NCBI GenBank assembly: GCA_964518595.1
Contig: CAZFHA010000006.1
Coordinates: 62,001 to 126,000 of the forward strand
Direction: 5' to 3'
DNA length: 64,000 nt
From: CAZFHA01 sp964518595
Lineage (GTDB): Bacteria > Bacillota > Clostridia > Saccharofermentanales > Saccharofermentanaceae
The position numbers were made by a program, and so were the translations under genes. Under the pieces are notes generated by a model that searched no databases, was not told the origin of the DNA, and worked only from the letters and a program-made list of their open reading frames with translations. The stretch's first letter is position 1, and every line of letters begins with the position of its first letter. Below, one piece after another: positions 18,058-26,303 of this stretch.

Positions 18058-19356
18058 TTACATGAATTCTAGGGGTATCGGTTCGCCTTCCAGAAGCTCT
18101 CGGTCTTTTTCAGGCAAATCCAAATAGGTCGCAATAGTAGCAGCTAAATCTGCAAAACTCCGGCGCTGATGAAAATTCTGTCCGGGTACTAAGTGAGGGC
18201 CATAGATCAAGCAGGGTACACTCTCACGAGAGTGGTCGGTTGAAGCTGTTGAGGGATCACAACCATGATCGGCTGTAATAATTAACAGATCTCCCGGTAC
18301 CAGAGCCTTAAGTATACCGGGCAGAACCTGATCAAAAAAACTAATAGCCTTCGCATAACCATCAATATCATTGCGATGACCGTAGAGCATATCAAAATCC
18401 ACCAAATTAACAAAGCACAACCCATTAAAGGCTTCATTCATGGCGGCTTTAGTCTTTTCTATGCCATCTTTATTACCTGTAGTTTTCTGCCAACGGCTTA
18501 TTCCCTGTCCGGCAAAAATATCATAAATTTTGCCAATCGCAATAACATCAATATCATTCGCTTTAAGCCGGTCTAAGAGACTATCATGGGGTGGCAGTAA
18601 AGAAACGTCATGGCGTCTGGGTGTGCGAGCAAAATTAGGTGCAGTGCCGTTAAAAGGACGAGCAATGATTCTACCAACACTATGAGAGCCGGTCATGATC
18701 TCTCGAGCCATGTCACAATAGCGGTAAAGCTGTTCTACGGGCACAACGTCCTCATGGGCAGCCACTTGAAAAACACTATCTGCCGACGTATAGACAATAA
18801 GAGCGCCAGTCTCCACATGCTCCTGCCCAAAATCTCGAATGACCTCTGTGCCTGAATAGGGAAGATTACAGATTACCTTGCGACCGGTGGCTTTTTCAAA
18901 GGCGGTAATAATCTCTGGCGGAAAGCCTTGAGGGTAAACCGGCAGCGCCTCCGGTGAAATAATCCCCGCTAATTCCCAGTGGCCAATAGTAGTATCTTTA
19001 CCTCTAGATGAAGCCAACAAACGTCCATAAGCACCTTGCGGGACAAAATTCTTGTCAGGCAGAGGAAAATCATCTTTCAAGCCCTGGGCCTTGCGCTTTT
19101 GCCTAACAGCCTCGGCCACACCGTCAATAGAAAACAAACCAAGCTCCCTCAGGTGAGGAGCATTCAAGTATGGGCTGGTAGCCACTGCAGCTAATGTATT
19201 ACTACCCTCATCCCCAAAAGCTGCGGCATCTGGTTGTCCGCCAATACCAAAGCTATCTAAAACTATCAAGAAAACCCGTTTTTGCCTGGGGAGCGTCTCG
19301 GTAATATCTTTAAAGTGGCAAGCTTCCCCTTGTTTATCCTGTCGATCAAAAGACAT
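18058..19356 (-). CDS. deoB: Phosphopentomutase
   Basis: This 432-residue alkaline-phosphatase-fold enzyme converts (deoxy)ribose-1-phosphate to the 5-phosphate. The metal-site segments include LIVLDSFGIGGQPDA, GHWELAGI, LLIITADHGCDPSTASTDHSRE and VPCLIYG. Compared with typical DeoB it has about 25 extra charged residues before RVFLIVLDSFGIG; the start is nevertheless well supported by AAGGAGG six bases before the ATG. It is second in the epimerase-deoB-deoC-cdd operon. Confidence 0.95.
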   Translation of the reverse strand: MSFDRQDKQGEACHFKDITETLPRQKRVFLIVLDSFGIGGQPDAAAFGDEGSNTLAAVATSPYLNAPHLRELGLFSIDGVAEAVRQKRKAQGLKDDFPLPDKNFVPQGAYGRLLASSRGKDTTIGHWELAGIISPEALPVYPQGFPPEIITAFEKATGRKVICNLPYSGTEVIRDFGQEHVETGALIVYTSADSVFQVAAHEDVVPVEQLYRYCDMAREIMTGSHSVGRIIARPFNGTAPNFARTPRRHDVSLLPPHDSLLDRLKANDIDVIAIGKIYDIFAGQGISRWQKTTGNKDGIEKTKAAMNEAFNGLCFVNLVDFDMLYGHRNDIDGYAKAISFFDQVLPGILKALVPGDLLIITADHGCDPSTASTDHSRESVPCLIYGPHLVPGQNFHQRRSFADLAATIATYLDLPEKDRELLEGEPIPLEFM

Positions 19357-19379
19357 ACATGACCTCCTTGTATCCCTCT

Positions 19380-20261
19380 CTATTGGCAGAGGGTAATGCG
19401 ATAATAGCCTTCCCAGCTCTGATGTGAAGGTAAAATCACCAAATCATCTTTCTCTTCAAATATCCATGAATCCTCCGAAGAAGAGGGCAGCCCCTGCCAG
19501 GGCTCAATACACAGGGGTGCTTTTTCAAAGCCTTCGGGCCGCCAAATCACCAGATTAGCAAAGTTTTCAAAGTTAAAACGGATAATTTCTCCACGTCTTT
19601 TATGACAAAGACTCACCTGACGAGCCTCCAGATGTTTAAAGATAAAAGAAGGATTACGAAACAGCTCATCGGATAGGGGAAGAATTCGCCCCTCCGGCAT
19701 GGAGAGAACTGTGTAGTTATCAGGATGCAGGAGTCCATTTTCATCGGCTAAATAAACTTTAGGATCGGTCACCTTTTCAAAAATCAGTTGGTAATCTTCT
19801 AAAGAGTCCTCCGGCTGGAATGGACAAGCAAAACCCGGATGCCCCCCTAAAGAAAAGGGCATGGCTTGATTCCCTTTATTCGTCACCTGAAACCGAGTAG
19901 TAATACTGTCTGCGTTAAGAAGATGTGCTACCTCCAAATCAAAAGCATACGGATACATCTCCCTGGTTTGGGGATTATCCTCAAGAGACAGTGTAATCTC
20001 TTCGCGGTCGGCTCTTTTCGGCGTAAATAATTGTTTTCTGGCAAAACCATGGCGAGGCATTTTATAAGGAACACCGGCAAAACTAGTTCTATCCTCCCGC
20101 AATTTTCCAACTATAGGAAAAAGCACCGGTGCCGTTCCAGCCCAGACAGCAGGATCAGCCTGCCAAAGATATTCCTGTCCATTCTTCTCTAAAGAGCAGA
20201 GTTCGCCGCCAACTTGAGAAACAGCGGCACGCAGATCCTTATTTTGCAGCACATATCGCAT
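19380..20261 (-). CDS. Aldose 1-epimerase family protein (galactose mutarotase-like)
   Basis: This 293-residue beta-sandwich protein resembles the YihR/LacX branch of mutarotases. It has the N-terminal GGELCSLEKNGQEYLWQ segment, PRHGFARKQ, the histidine in SLGGHPGFACPF, and the C-terminal LCIEPWQGLP with the conserved Glu. It would interconvert sugar anomers. Its position as first gene of a deoB-deoC-cdd operon (23 bases upstream of deoB) suggests a pentose substrate, which is inference. AGGTG lies six bases before the ATG at 20261; the upstream GTG overlaps that site and is unlikely. Confidence 0.87.
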   Translation of the reverse strand: MRYVLQNKDLRAAVSQVGGELCSLEKNGQEYLWQADPAVWAGTAPVLFPIVGKLREDRTSFAGVPYKMPRHGFARKQLFTPKRADREEITLSLEDNPQTREMYPYAFDLEVAHLLNADSITTRFQVTNKGNQAMPFSLGGHPGFACPFQPEDSLEDYQLIFEKVTDPKVYLADENGLLHPDNYTVLSMPEGRILPLSDELFRNPSFIFKHLEARQVSLCHKRRGEIIRFNFENFANLVIWRPEGFEKAPLCIEPWQGLPSSSEDSWIFEEKDDLVILPSHQSWEGYYRITLCQ

Positions 20262-20337
20262 GGTAATCACCTCATTTTGAGACTACTTTTTTATTTATGA
20301 TAACATGCTTTTTTCTAAAAAAGTTAAAACTGCAAAA

Positions 20338-22335
20338 TTATTTTCCTGCCCGCATAGCATTCAAAATGGCTAAGATAGAGACTCCCACATCCGCAAAAAT
20401 TGCCATCCACAAATTAGTAACTCCCAAAGCGGCCAAAATCATAACCAGCGCCTTTACAGCTAAGGCAAAGATGATATTTTGCCAAACAATCCGACGGGTT
20501 TTTCTGGCAATCCTGATAGTTTTGGGTAACAAGCTCAATTCATCACCCATAAAAACAATATCCGCTGCTTCTACCGCCGCCCCAGAAGCCATAGCACCAA
20601 TAGCTATCCCCACATCAGCGCGTGCCAAAACAGGCGCATCATTAATTCCGTCCCCCACAAAAATCAAAGAATTCCCTTCTTTGCTCGGCTGGGTAGCCTC
20701 AGACTTTTCCAAAATCATTGATTCTACAATTGTAAGCTTATCTTGGGGAAGAAGCTCGCTAAATACCTGATTCACCCCCAGTTCCTGAGCAACTCCATCG
20801 GCGACATTTCGGCGATCACCGGTTACCACTGCAAAATCCTTTATGCCTAAAGATTTGAGCTCCCCAATTGTTGCCTTTGCCTCGGCTTTTATTTGATCTC
20901 CAATTTCTAGCCACCCCAAAAGCTGCTGATTTCGAGCAATATAAAGAGCGGTATTTTCCTGTTTATCATTGAGACGAACAGTTATCCCTGACTCTTCCAT
21001 AAAAGCCAAATTCCCTACTAGGACTTGATCTTCATCAACCGTAACCTGCACTCCGCGGCCAGGAATCTCTTTATAATCCTCCGGTTGAGTCGGCCAAAGT
21101 TCAAGGTCTCCGGCGCGTGCCTTCACGGAGAGCGCAATAGGATGATTGGAAAAGCGCTCCGCCGTTGCTGCAAGGCGTAAAAGTTCCATCTCGCTGATAT
21201 CCGCAACGGTTAGAATTTTTTCTACATGAAACACACCGGTGGTTAGGGTTCCGGTTTTATCAAAAACAATCTTTCCCGGTTTGGCAGCAGCATCTAAAAA
21301 CTGACTTCCCTTTACTAATATTCCCTGCTTACTAGCCGCACCAATTCCGCCAAAATATCCTAAGGGAATAGAAATAACCAAAGCACAAGGACAGGAAATG
21401 ACTAAAAAGGCCAGACCACGATAAATCCACTCACTTAAGCTACCCATGCCGAAAAGCGGTGGAATGAAAGCCACAGCCAAAGCAGCTCCCACTACCACAG
21501 GGGTATAGACTTTAGCAAAGCGGGTGATAAACTTCTCCGTGGATGCTTTCTTCTCCGAAGCTTCTATCACTAGGTCAATAATTTTATTGACCGTAGATTC
21601 GGCAAAGACCTTAGTAATCTCAACGGTCAACACCCCGCCCTTATTAATACAACCGGAAAGTACATTATCACCTGGCTCCACAGACCGGGGCAAAGCTTCT
21701 CCGGTTAATGCGGCAGTGTCAATTTCTGAGCGACCTGTCTTGACCACCCCGTCTAAAGGCACCCGCTCACCAGGCTGAACTAAAAATATTTGTCCCACTA
21801 GAAGATCACCTGGTTCTACCTCCATGATCTTATCTCCCTCAAGCAAATTAACTTTATCTGGACGCAAATCCAATAGATTTTGGATTGATTTTTTCGAACG
21901 ATGTAAGGCCATTTCTTGAAATAATTCACCAACTTGATAGAACAACATAACTGCAGCAGCCTCTCCCCACTGACCAATGAATAAAGCTCCTATTGTGGCA
22001 ATAGACATAAGAAAATTTTCATCCAAGAAATCTTTCTTTCGCATATTTTTGGCCGCTCGCCAAAGGATGGGAGCACCTAAAATCAAGTATGAAGTGAAAA
22101 ACAGTGCCTCTGCAGCAAAAGCAATAGAAAAACTACTATATTCCAGCACCAGACCCAAAAGGAAAAGCATAAAGCCGCTGGAAATCTGAATCAGACTTTT
22201 CTTTATTTTCTTAGTCTCTTCTTGGCCTCGTTCCAAAATACGCTCACGGGAATGAATCTTTGCACAAGCACAATCGCCGCCGTTGCAAGAGCTCTGATTT
22301 GACAAAGTAAGATCACTTGTTCCCTGTCCATCCAT
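20338..22335 (-). CDS. Heavy-metal P1B-type ATPase (Zn/Cd/Pb exporter class)
   Basis: This 665-residue pump has the phosphorylation motif FDKTGTLTTG, the membrane metal site SCPCALVISIPLG, SNHPIA of the nucleotide domain, TGE in the actuator (AALTGEALP) and GDGINDAPVLARADVGIAIG. The CPC motif and overall form indicate Zn2+/Cd2+/Pb2+ export (ZntA/CadA class). There is no N-terminal HMA domain; instead the first 30 residues hold a short cysteine patch (CNGGDCACA). GAGGTG before the ATG supports the start. A consensus promoter and an ArsR-type palindrome lie just upstream, and a DtxR-type regulator is divergent. Confidence 0.93.
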   Translation of the reverse strand: MDGQGTSDLTLSNQSSCNGGDCACAKIHSRERILERGQEETKKIKKSLIQISSGFMLFLLGLVLEYSSFSIAFAAEALFFTSYLILGAPILWRAAKNMRKKDFLDENFLMSIATIGALFIGQWGEAAAVMLFYQVGELFQEMALHRSKKSIQNLLDLRPDKVNLLEGDKIMEVEPGDLLVGQIFLVQPGERVPLDGVVKTGRSEIDTAALTGEALPRSVEPGDNVLSGCINKGGVLTVEITKVFAESTVNKIIDLVIEASEKKASTEKFITRFAKVYTPVVVGAALAVAFIPPLFGMGSLSEWIYRGLAFLVISCPCALVISIPLGYFGGIGAASKQGILVKGSQFLDAAAKPGKIVFDKTGTLTTGVFHVEKILTVADISEMELLRLAATAERFSNHPIALSVKARAGDLELWPTQPEDYKEIPGRGVQVTVDEDQVLVGNLAFMEESGITVRLNDKQENTALYIARNQQLLGWLEIGDQIKAEAKATIGELKSLGIKDFAVVTGDRRNVADGVAQELGVNQVFSELLPQDKLTIVESMILEKSEATQPSKEGNSLIFVGDGINDAPVLARADVGIAIGAMASGAAVEAADIVFMGDELSLLPKTIRIARKTRRIVWQNIIFALAVKALVMILAALGVTNLWMAIFADVGVSILAILNAMRAGK

Positions 22336-22363
22336 ATATAATCACCTCAATACATAATCTTTC

Positions 22364-22383
22364 ATATGAACAACTGTTCATAT
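22364..22383. promoter_or_regulatory. ArsR/SmtB-type metal-responsive operator palindrome
   Basis: ATATGAACAACTGTTCATAT is a perfect 9-2-9 inverted repeat, matching the 12-2-12 type recognised by ArsR/SmtB repressors (TGAACA...TGTTCA halves). It lies just downstream of the -10 of the P-type ATPase promoter, covering the likely transcription start. No ArsR-type gene is in the window. Repressor identity is inferred. Confidence 0.7.
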
Positions 22384-22387
22384 ATTC

Positions 22388-22416
22388 ATTATACGCCACA
22401 GATAGCTTTAGGTCAA
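22388..22416 (-). promoter_or_regulatory. Sigma-A type promoter of the metal ATPase gene
   Basis: On the minus strand the -35 is TTGACC (22411-22416), a 17-base spacer follows, and the -10 is TATAAT (22388-22393). The metal-type palindrome lies immediately downstream. Confidence 0.8.
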
Positions 22417-22479
22417 TTACTTTAAGCTGTGATACAATACATTCAAGTATTAACTTAGCTACTGATAAAGGAGTGCGTT

Positions 22480-22878
22480 ATGGAAAGCTTAAGTGTAGCC
22501 ATGCAAAATTATCTGGAAACTATCTTTCACCTTTCTACCCAACCAACAGCCATGGAAAAGGGCGTGAGAGTTAGTGATATTGCAGCAGAATTAGGCGTAT
22601 CCAAGGCCAGTGTAAATCATGCCATGAACGTTTTATCAAAGCTCGGCTATGTCTCAAACGAAAAATATCAAGAAATCTATCTTACGGATTTAGGGCAAAA
22701 AAGAGCCAGTCTATTGGATGACAAGCACCGGATTATCAAGACACTGTTTCTAAAAGTCATAGGTATGGCACCGGAAATGGCCGATCAAGAGGCCTGTGCT
22801 ATCGAACACATTATTAGTTATGAAGCGATTGGCCAAATTCATAAATATTTGGAAGAGCAACAAATCGAACTGTTGTAG
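22480..22878 (+). CDS. DtxR/MntR family metal-dependent regulator
   Basis: This 132-residue protein has an N-terminal winged helix (LSVAMQNYLETIF ... VRVSDIAAELGVSKASVNHAMNVLSKLGYVS) and the DtxR dimerisation/metal region (EACAIEHIISYEAI, with the Cys-x-x-Glu-His ligand pattern). It lacks the C-terminal SH3-like domain of DtxR/IdeR, as in MntR-sized members. These regulators sense Mn2+ or Fe2+; which one cannot be read here. AAAGGAG precedes the ATG. It is divergent from the metal ATPase and directly upstream of the zinc-uptake operon, but the palindromes on either side do not look like DtxR boxes. Confidence 0.9.
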   Translation: MESLSVAMQNYLETIFHLSTQPTAMEKGVRVSDIAAELGVSKASVNHAMNVLSKLGYVSNEKYQEIYLTDLGQKRASLLDDKHRIIKTLFLKVIGMAPEMADQEACAIEHIISYEAIGQIHKYLEEQQIELL

Positions 22879-22945
22879 ATTTGTGAATCAAAGAGCCTAT
22901 CACCCAGATAAATAGGCCAGCCAAGGATTACCCTTGAGAATTCCC

Positions 22946-22974
22946 TTGACATAAAGTTCATTAGCACCTATAAC
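22946..22974 (+). promoter_or_regulatory. Consensus sigma-A promoter of the zinc-uptake operon
   Basis: TTGACA (22946-22951), a 17-base spacer and TATAAC (22969-22974). The Fur-family palindrome starts six bases after the -10, so a bound repressor would block initiation. Confidence 0.85.
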
Positions 22975-22979
22975 TAGAA

Positions 22980-23008
22980 GGGTAAATGCGAATCATTCGC
23001 ATTTACCC
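22980..23008. promoter_or_regulatory. Zur-type operator: 29-bp perfect palindrome at the znuA start site
   Basis: It is a perfect 14-1-14 inverted repeat with core TGCGAATCATTCGCA (22987-23001), which fits the 7-1-7 layout of Fur/Zur/PerR boxes with an AAAT/ATTT extension. It covers the predicted start of transcription. The operon it precedes encodes zinc uptake proteins and a Fur-family protein, so zinc-dependent autorepression is likely. A TTTTCT run after it means the transcript could also act as a terminator for the upstream DtxR gene. Confidence 0.8.
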
Positions 23009-23045
23009 TTTTCTATAAACGACTACTTTAAGGAGTACACACATA

Positions 23046-23972
23046 ATGAAACGATTCTTGTCACTTTTAATTACAGGCTTATTTTCCCTCAGTTTTTTGG
23101 CAGCCTGTGGCACATCGCCCAGTAGCTCACCATCTTCCTCCGCAGATAGCTCACCTTCCTCCGCGGCCAACGCCTCCGGTCTGACCATCGTAACTAGCAT
23201 CTACCCGATGTACGATTTTACGAAGAAGCTTGTCGGCGATAAGGCCACAGTTGTTAACCTGACTCCCCCCGGCATTGAGCCCCATGATTGGGAGCCCTCT
23301 TCCAACGATATGATTACTTTGGAAGAGGCCGATCTTTTCATCTATAACGGCAATAATTTTGAACACTGGATAGATAAGACCCTTTCAGCCCTGTCTAACA
23401 AAGATAAGCTAATGACTGTAGAGACTACATCCAACCTTGAGAAGGAAAATGCCTCCGATCCACATACCTGGCTTAACCCCTTATTAGCCCGAGAACAGAT
23501 GGCCGCCATCCTGGCCTCCCTACAGAAGGTTGATCCTGCCAACGCTCAAGCCTATGAGGATAATTTTACTCGCTGGTCTTCCGAATTCGAAAAGCTGGAC
23601 CAAGATTACACCACGCAGCTGGAGACTTTAAGTCGCCGGGATATTGTAGTTGCCCATGAAGCCTTTGGCTATCTCTCTCAAGCCTATGACCTTAATCAGG
23701 TTGCTATTGAAGGCCTTAGTGCTGATTCAGAGCCTGATGCTTCCCGGATGGCAGAGGTAATTGATTTTGTTAAGGCCCACCAGGTGAAAACTATCTTCTT
23801 TGAGGAATTAGTCAGCCCCAAAGTCGCCGAAGCCATTGCTGCCGAAACCGGAGCCGAAACAGCCCTGCTTAATCCCATCGAAGGCTTGTCAGAAGAAGAC
23901 CTTGCCGCCGGTAAGGACTATTTTTCAGTTATGCGTGAGAATTTAGCCGCCCTAGTAAAAGCACTGGCCTAA
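23046..23972 (+). CDS. znuA: Zinc ABC transporter substrate-binding lipoprotein
   Basis: The product is 308 residues. It has a lipoprotein signal peptide with lipobox (FLAACGTS), a Ser-rich linker, and the cluster A-I binding protein fold. Candidate metal ligands are His in GIEPHDWEPSS, His in SDPHTWLNPL, His in VVAHEAFGYLS, and the Glu/Asp region near LSADSEPDA. It binds zinc (or possibly manganese) outside the membrane and delivers it to the permease. The linker lacks the usual long His-rich loop. The operon order znuA-znuC-znuB-fur, with a Zur-type box upstream, favours zinc. Confidence 0.92.
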   Translation: MKRFLSLLITGLFSLSFLAACGTSPSSSPSSSADSSPSSAANASGLTIVTSIYPMYDFTKKLVGDKATVVNLTPPGIEPHDWEPSSNDMITLEEADLFIYNGNNFEHWIDKTLSALSNKDKLMTVETTSNLEKENASDPHTWLNPLLAREQMAAILASLQKVDPANAQAYEDNFTRWSSEFEKLDQDYTTQLETLSRRDIVVAHEAFGYLSQAYDLNQVAIEGLSADSEPDASRMAEVIDFVKAHQVKTIFFEELVSPKVAEAIAAETGAETALLNPIEGLSEEDLAAGKDYFSVMRENLAALVKALA

Positions 23973-23999
23973 GAAAAATTTATACAGTAGGAGGTGAGA

Positions 24000-24749
24000 A
24001 TGATTTCTCCAGAAGTTTTGGCATCTGATTCAGTACTGGAGGTCAGTGACCTAACCTTCGGTTACCAAGAAGAAATGCTTTTAGATCACCTCTCTTTCGA
24101 AGTGAAAAAAGGCGACTTCGCTGCCATTATCGGTTCCAATGGCACCGGTAAGAGCACGCTGATTAAGCTAATGCTCGGGCTTTTATCCCCCTCAGCCGGA
24201 GAAATCCGCTTACTGGGTCGGGAGCTGCGTAAGTTTCATGATTTTAGCCAAATTGGCTATGTTCCTCAGAATATCGGCAGCACGGCCGGCAGATTCCCGG
24301 CTACAGCAGAGGAAATTGTAATGACCGGCCTATACAAAAAAATTGGCGTGTTTGCTTTACCGAAGAAGAAACATCGTCAAGAGGCTATAGCAGCATTAGC
24401 ACTGGTAGGTTTAGATAAGGATAAGAAGAAGCTGGTAAGCGAGATGTCCGGCGGACAAAAACAAAGAGTTATGTTAGCTCGGGTATTGGTGCAAAATCCA
24501 GAAATTTTACTTCTGGATGAACCTACGGCTGGGATGGATCAGGAATCCATTGCCACAATTCTTACACTGCTGGAAAAGCTTAATCGTGAAAAAAAGGTAA
24601 CCGTTCTCTTAGTGACCCATGATTTACCGGCAGTTAAGTCTCTGGTGAATCGAGTGTTCTGTTTATCTGACAAGAATTTCAGCGAGGATGAAATTCCTCC
24701 CAACTTGCTGGTACATGTGCATAATAGATCACATCAACATACCCATTGA
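24000..24749 (+). CDS. znuC: Zinc ABC transporter ATP-binding protein
   Basis: This 249-residue ATPase has Walker A (IIGSNGTGKSTLIKLML), the Q-loop in IGYVPQNIG, the signature EMSGGQKQR, Walker B (ILLLDEPTAGMD) and the switch His in VTHDLPAV. The C-terminus is His-rich (HVHNRSHQHTH), common in zinc-family ATPases and possibly metal-binding. AGGAGG lies five bases before the ATG at 24000. It follows znuA by 27 bases. Confidence 0.93.
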   Translation: MISPEVLASDSVLEVSDLTFGYQEEMLLDHLSFEVKKGDFAAIIGSNGTGKSTLIKLMLGLLSPSAGEIRLLGRELRKFHDFSQIGYVPQNIGSTAGRFPATAEEIVMTGLYKKIGVFALPKKKHRQEAIAALALVGLDKDKKKLVSEMSGGQKQRVMLARVLVQNPEILLLDEPTAGMDQESIATILTLLEKLNREKKVTVLLVTHDLPAVKSLVNRVFCLSDKNFSEDEIPPNLLVHVHNRSHQHTH

Positions 24750-24769
24750 GCGAAATAGAGGAGATAACT

Positions 24770-25606
24770 ATGCCGGGAATTTTTACTTATGAATTTATGC
24801 AGCGAGCTTTTCTGGTAGGAATACTTCTAGCGGTTATCATACCTTGTATTGGTTCCGTCATTGTTTTCCGTCGCCTATCCTTAATAGGTGATGCTCTTTC
24901 CCACACCTCCTTGGCTGGTGTTGCCATCGGTCTACTGCTGGGCTTTAACCCCATAGTTGGCGCTTTAGCCGCCTGTCTACTGGCTGCTTTCAGCATTGAT
25001 TTTTTGCGTCAAAAGCTTCCCCGTTTCAGCGAGCTGTCTATTGCAATTGTTTTGTCAGTCGGTGTTGGGCTGGCAGCTATTTTGTCCGGCTTCATCAAAA
25101 ATGCCACAAACTTTAACAGCTTTCTCTTTGGGAGCATCGTGGCCGTCAGTAATTTCGAAACTATCTTGGTGGCAGGAACCTCGCTTCTGGTTCTTCTTGC
25201 CTTTACCTTTTTGTATAAAGAGCTGTTTTATATGATTTTTGATGAACAGGCCGCTGCTTTAGGAGGCGTTCCCGTCAAAATAGTAAATACTATCTTTACT
25301 ATTCTGACGGCTCTAACTGTATCTATGGCGGCACGTACCATTGGAGCCCTAATTGTCTCTTCCATTATGGTTCTGCCAATCGCCACAGCCATGCTTTTTG
25401 CCAAAAGCTACCGTAAAACTTTAATCTGGGCCATTGGTTTTGCCCTGCTCTCCACCACCTGCGGTTTAGTTATCGCTTTCTATGCCGGATTAAAGCCCGG
25501 TGGAACTATCATCCTCACCGCCGTGGTCTGTTTTCTCCTAACAGCCCTCTTCACCAAAATTCACCGTATCTACCAAAAAAAGTCAATGTTAAGGATCGAA
25601 AAGTAA
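24770..25606 (+). CDS. znuB: Zinc ABC transporter permease
   Basis: This 278-residue integral membrane protein of the ABC-3 family has about eight helices and the conserved segments FRRLSLIGDALSHTSLAGVA, LAAILSGF and IGALIVSSIMVLPIATAML. It forms the channel with ZnuC. The ATG at 24770 has AGGAG six bases upstream; an earlier TTG in frame is not needed. It begins 20 bases after znuC. Confidence 0.92.
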   Translation: MPGIFTYEFMQRAFLVGILLAVIIPCIGSVIVFRRLSLIGDALSHTSLAGVAIGLLLGFNPIVGALAACLLAAFSIDFLRQKLPRFSELSIAIVLSVGVGLAAILSGFIKNATNFNSFLFGSIVAVSNFETILVAGTSLLVLLAFTFLYKELFYMIFDEQAAALGGVPVKIVNTIFTILTALTVSMAARTIGALIVSSIMVLPIATAMLFAKSYRKTLIWAIGFALLSTTCGLVIAFYAGLKPGGTIILTAVVCFLLTALFTKIHRIYQKKSMLRIEK

Positions 25607-25610
25607 AGTT

Positions 25611-26063
25611 ATGAAAACCTGTATGAACACTACCCCCACCAATTGGCCTCAAAATTTCAAAAAAACCCTTACTCGATTAGAAGTCTGGGGCATACTTTCA
25701 GCCAGCAAATTACCGTTGACAGCGGCTGAGATATTTCAACAATTACTGGAAACCGGCGATTCTTATTGTCTGGCTACGGTCTATCGAACACTTGAGGCCT
25801 TTGTTAATCACAATATGGTAAGCAAAACCTATGTTGGAGATGCCACCAAGGCTCACTATCTCCCACTGGCCACTGCACATATCCATTATGGAATTTGTGT
25901 TCGCTGCCATACTCGCATGCCCATGGCGGGCTGCCCTTTCGATAGAATAGAGATCAACCATAGTTTGCCGATTCGAGATGAAAATAATCTGCCTTTTCAC
26001 GTCACCGGGCACAACCTAGAGCTTTTTGGTTACTGTGAAACCTGCTTTTCTCAAGGGGGTTAA
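25611..26063 (+). CDS. zur: Fur family regulator, probable zinc-uptake repressor
   Basis: The 150-residue product has the Fur winged-helix domain (LTRLEVWGILSASKLPLTAAEIFQQL and CLATVYRTLEAFVNHNMVSK), the regulatory His stretch (ATAHIHYGICVRCH), and two Cys pairs (CVRC and CETC) that build the structural zinc site. Between them the region is shorter and more divergent than in Fur. It begins five bases after znuB, and being last in a zinc-uptake operon with a Fur-type palindrome at its promoter points to Zur. PerR or Fur specificity cannot be strictly excluded. No good ribosome binding site is seen, so translation is probably coupled to znuB. Confidence 0.85.
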   Translation: MKTCMNTTPTNWPQNFKKTLTRLEVWGILSASKLPLTAAEIFQQLLETGDSYCLATVYRTLEAFVNHNMVSKTYVGDATKAHYLPLATAHIHYGICVRCHTRMPMAGCPFDRIEINHSLPIRDENNLPFHVTGHNLELFGYCETCFSQGG

Positions 26064-26159
26064 TTCTAAAGAATTACTTTGACGGCTTAAAACTAATTGT
26101 ATCCTCGGAGGAATGCCCCACCGGGAGCAGAAAATTTATGACGCAACAAAAAATATACC

Positions 26160-26188
26160 TTGACTAAAAAGAATTCCCGGACTACGCT
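26160..26188 (+). promoter_or_regulatory. Possible enolase promoter
   Basis: TTGACT (26160-26165), a 17-base spacer and TACGCT (26183-26188). The -10 is weak. The rest of the 240-base gap between zur and eno shows no other clear signal. Confidence 0.35.
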
Positions 26189-26303
26189 AAATAATAACAG
26201 GTACACGGCTTTTGTTTCTTCCTATTTAAAAGAAGGAAATGGAGGTAGTGAATCTGGAACTATTTGAACAATAATTTATGAAACCAATCAAGGAGGATTC
26301 CCT

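Noticed and set aside
20297..20770. 157-codon plus-strand frame
   Set aside because: Antisense to the P-type ATPase 3' end; no motif and no start signal.
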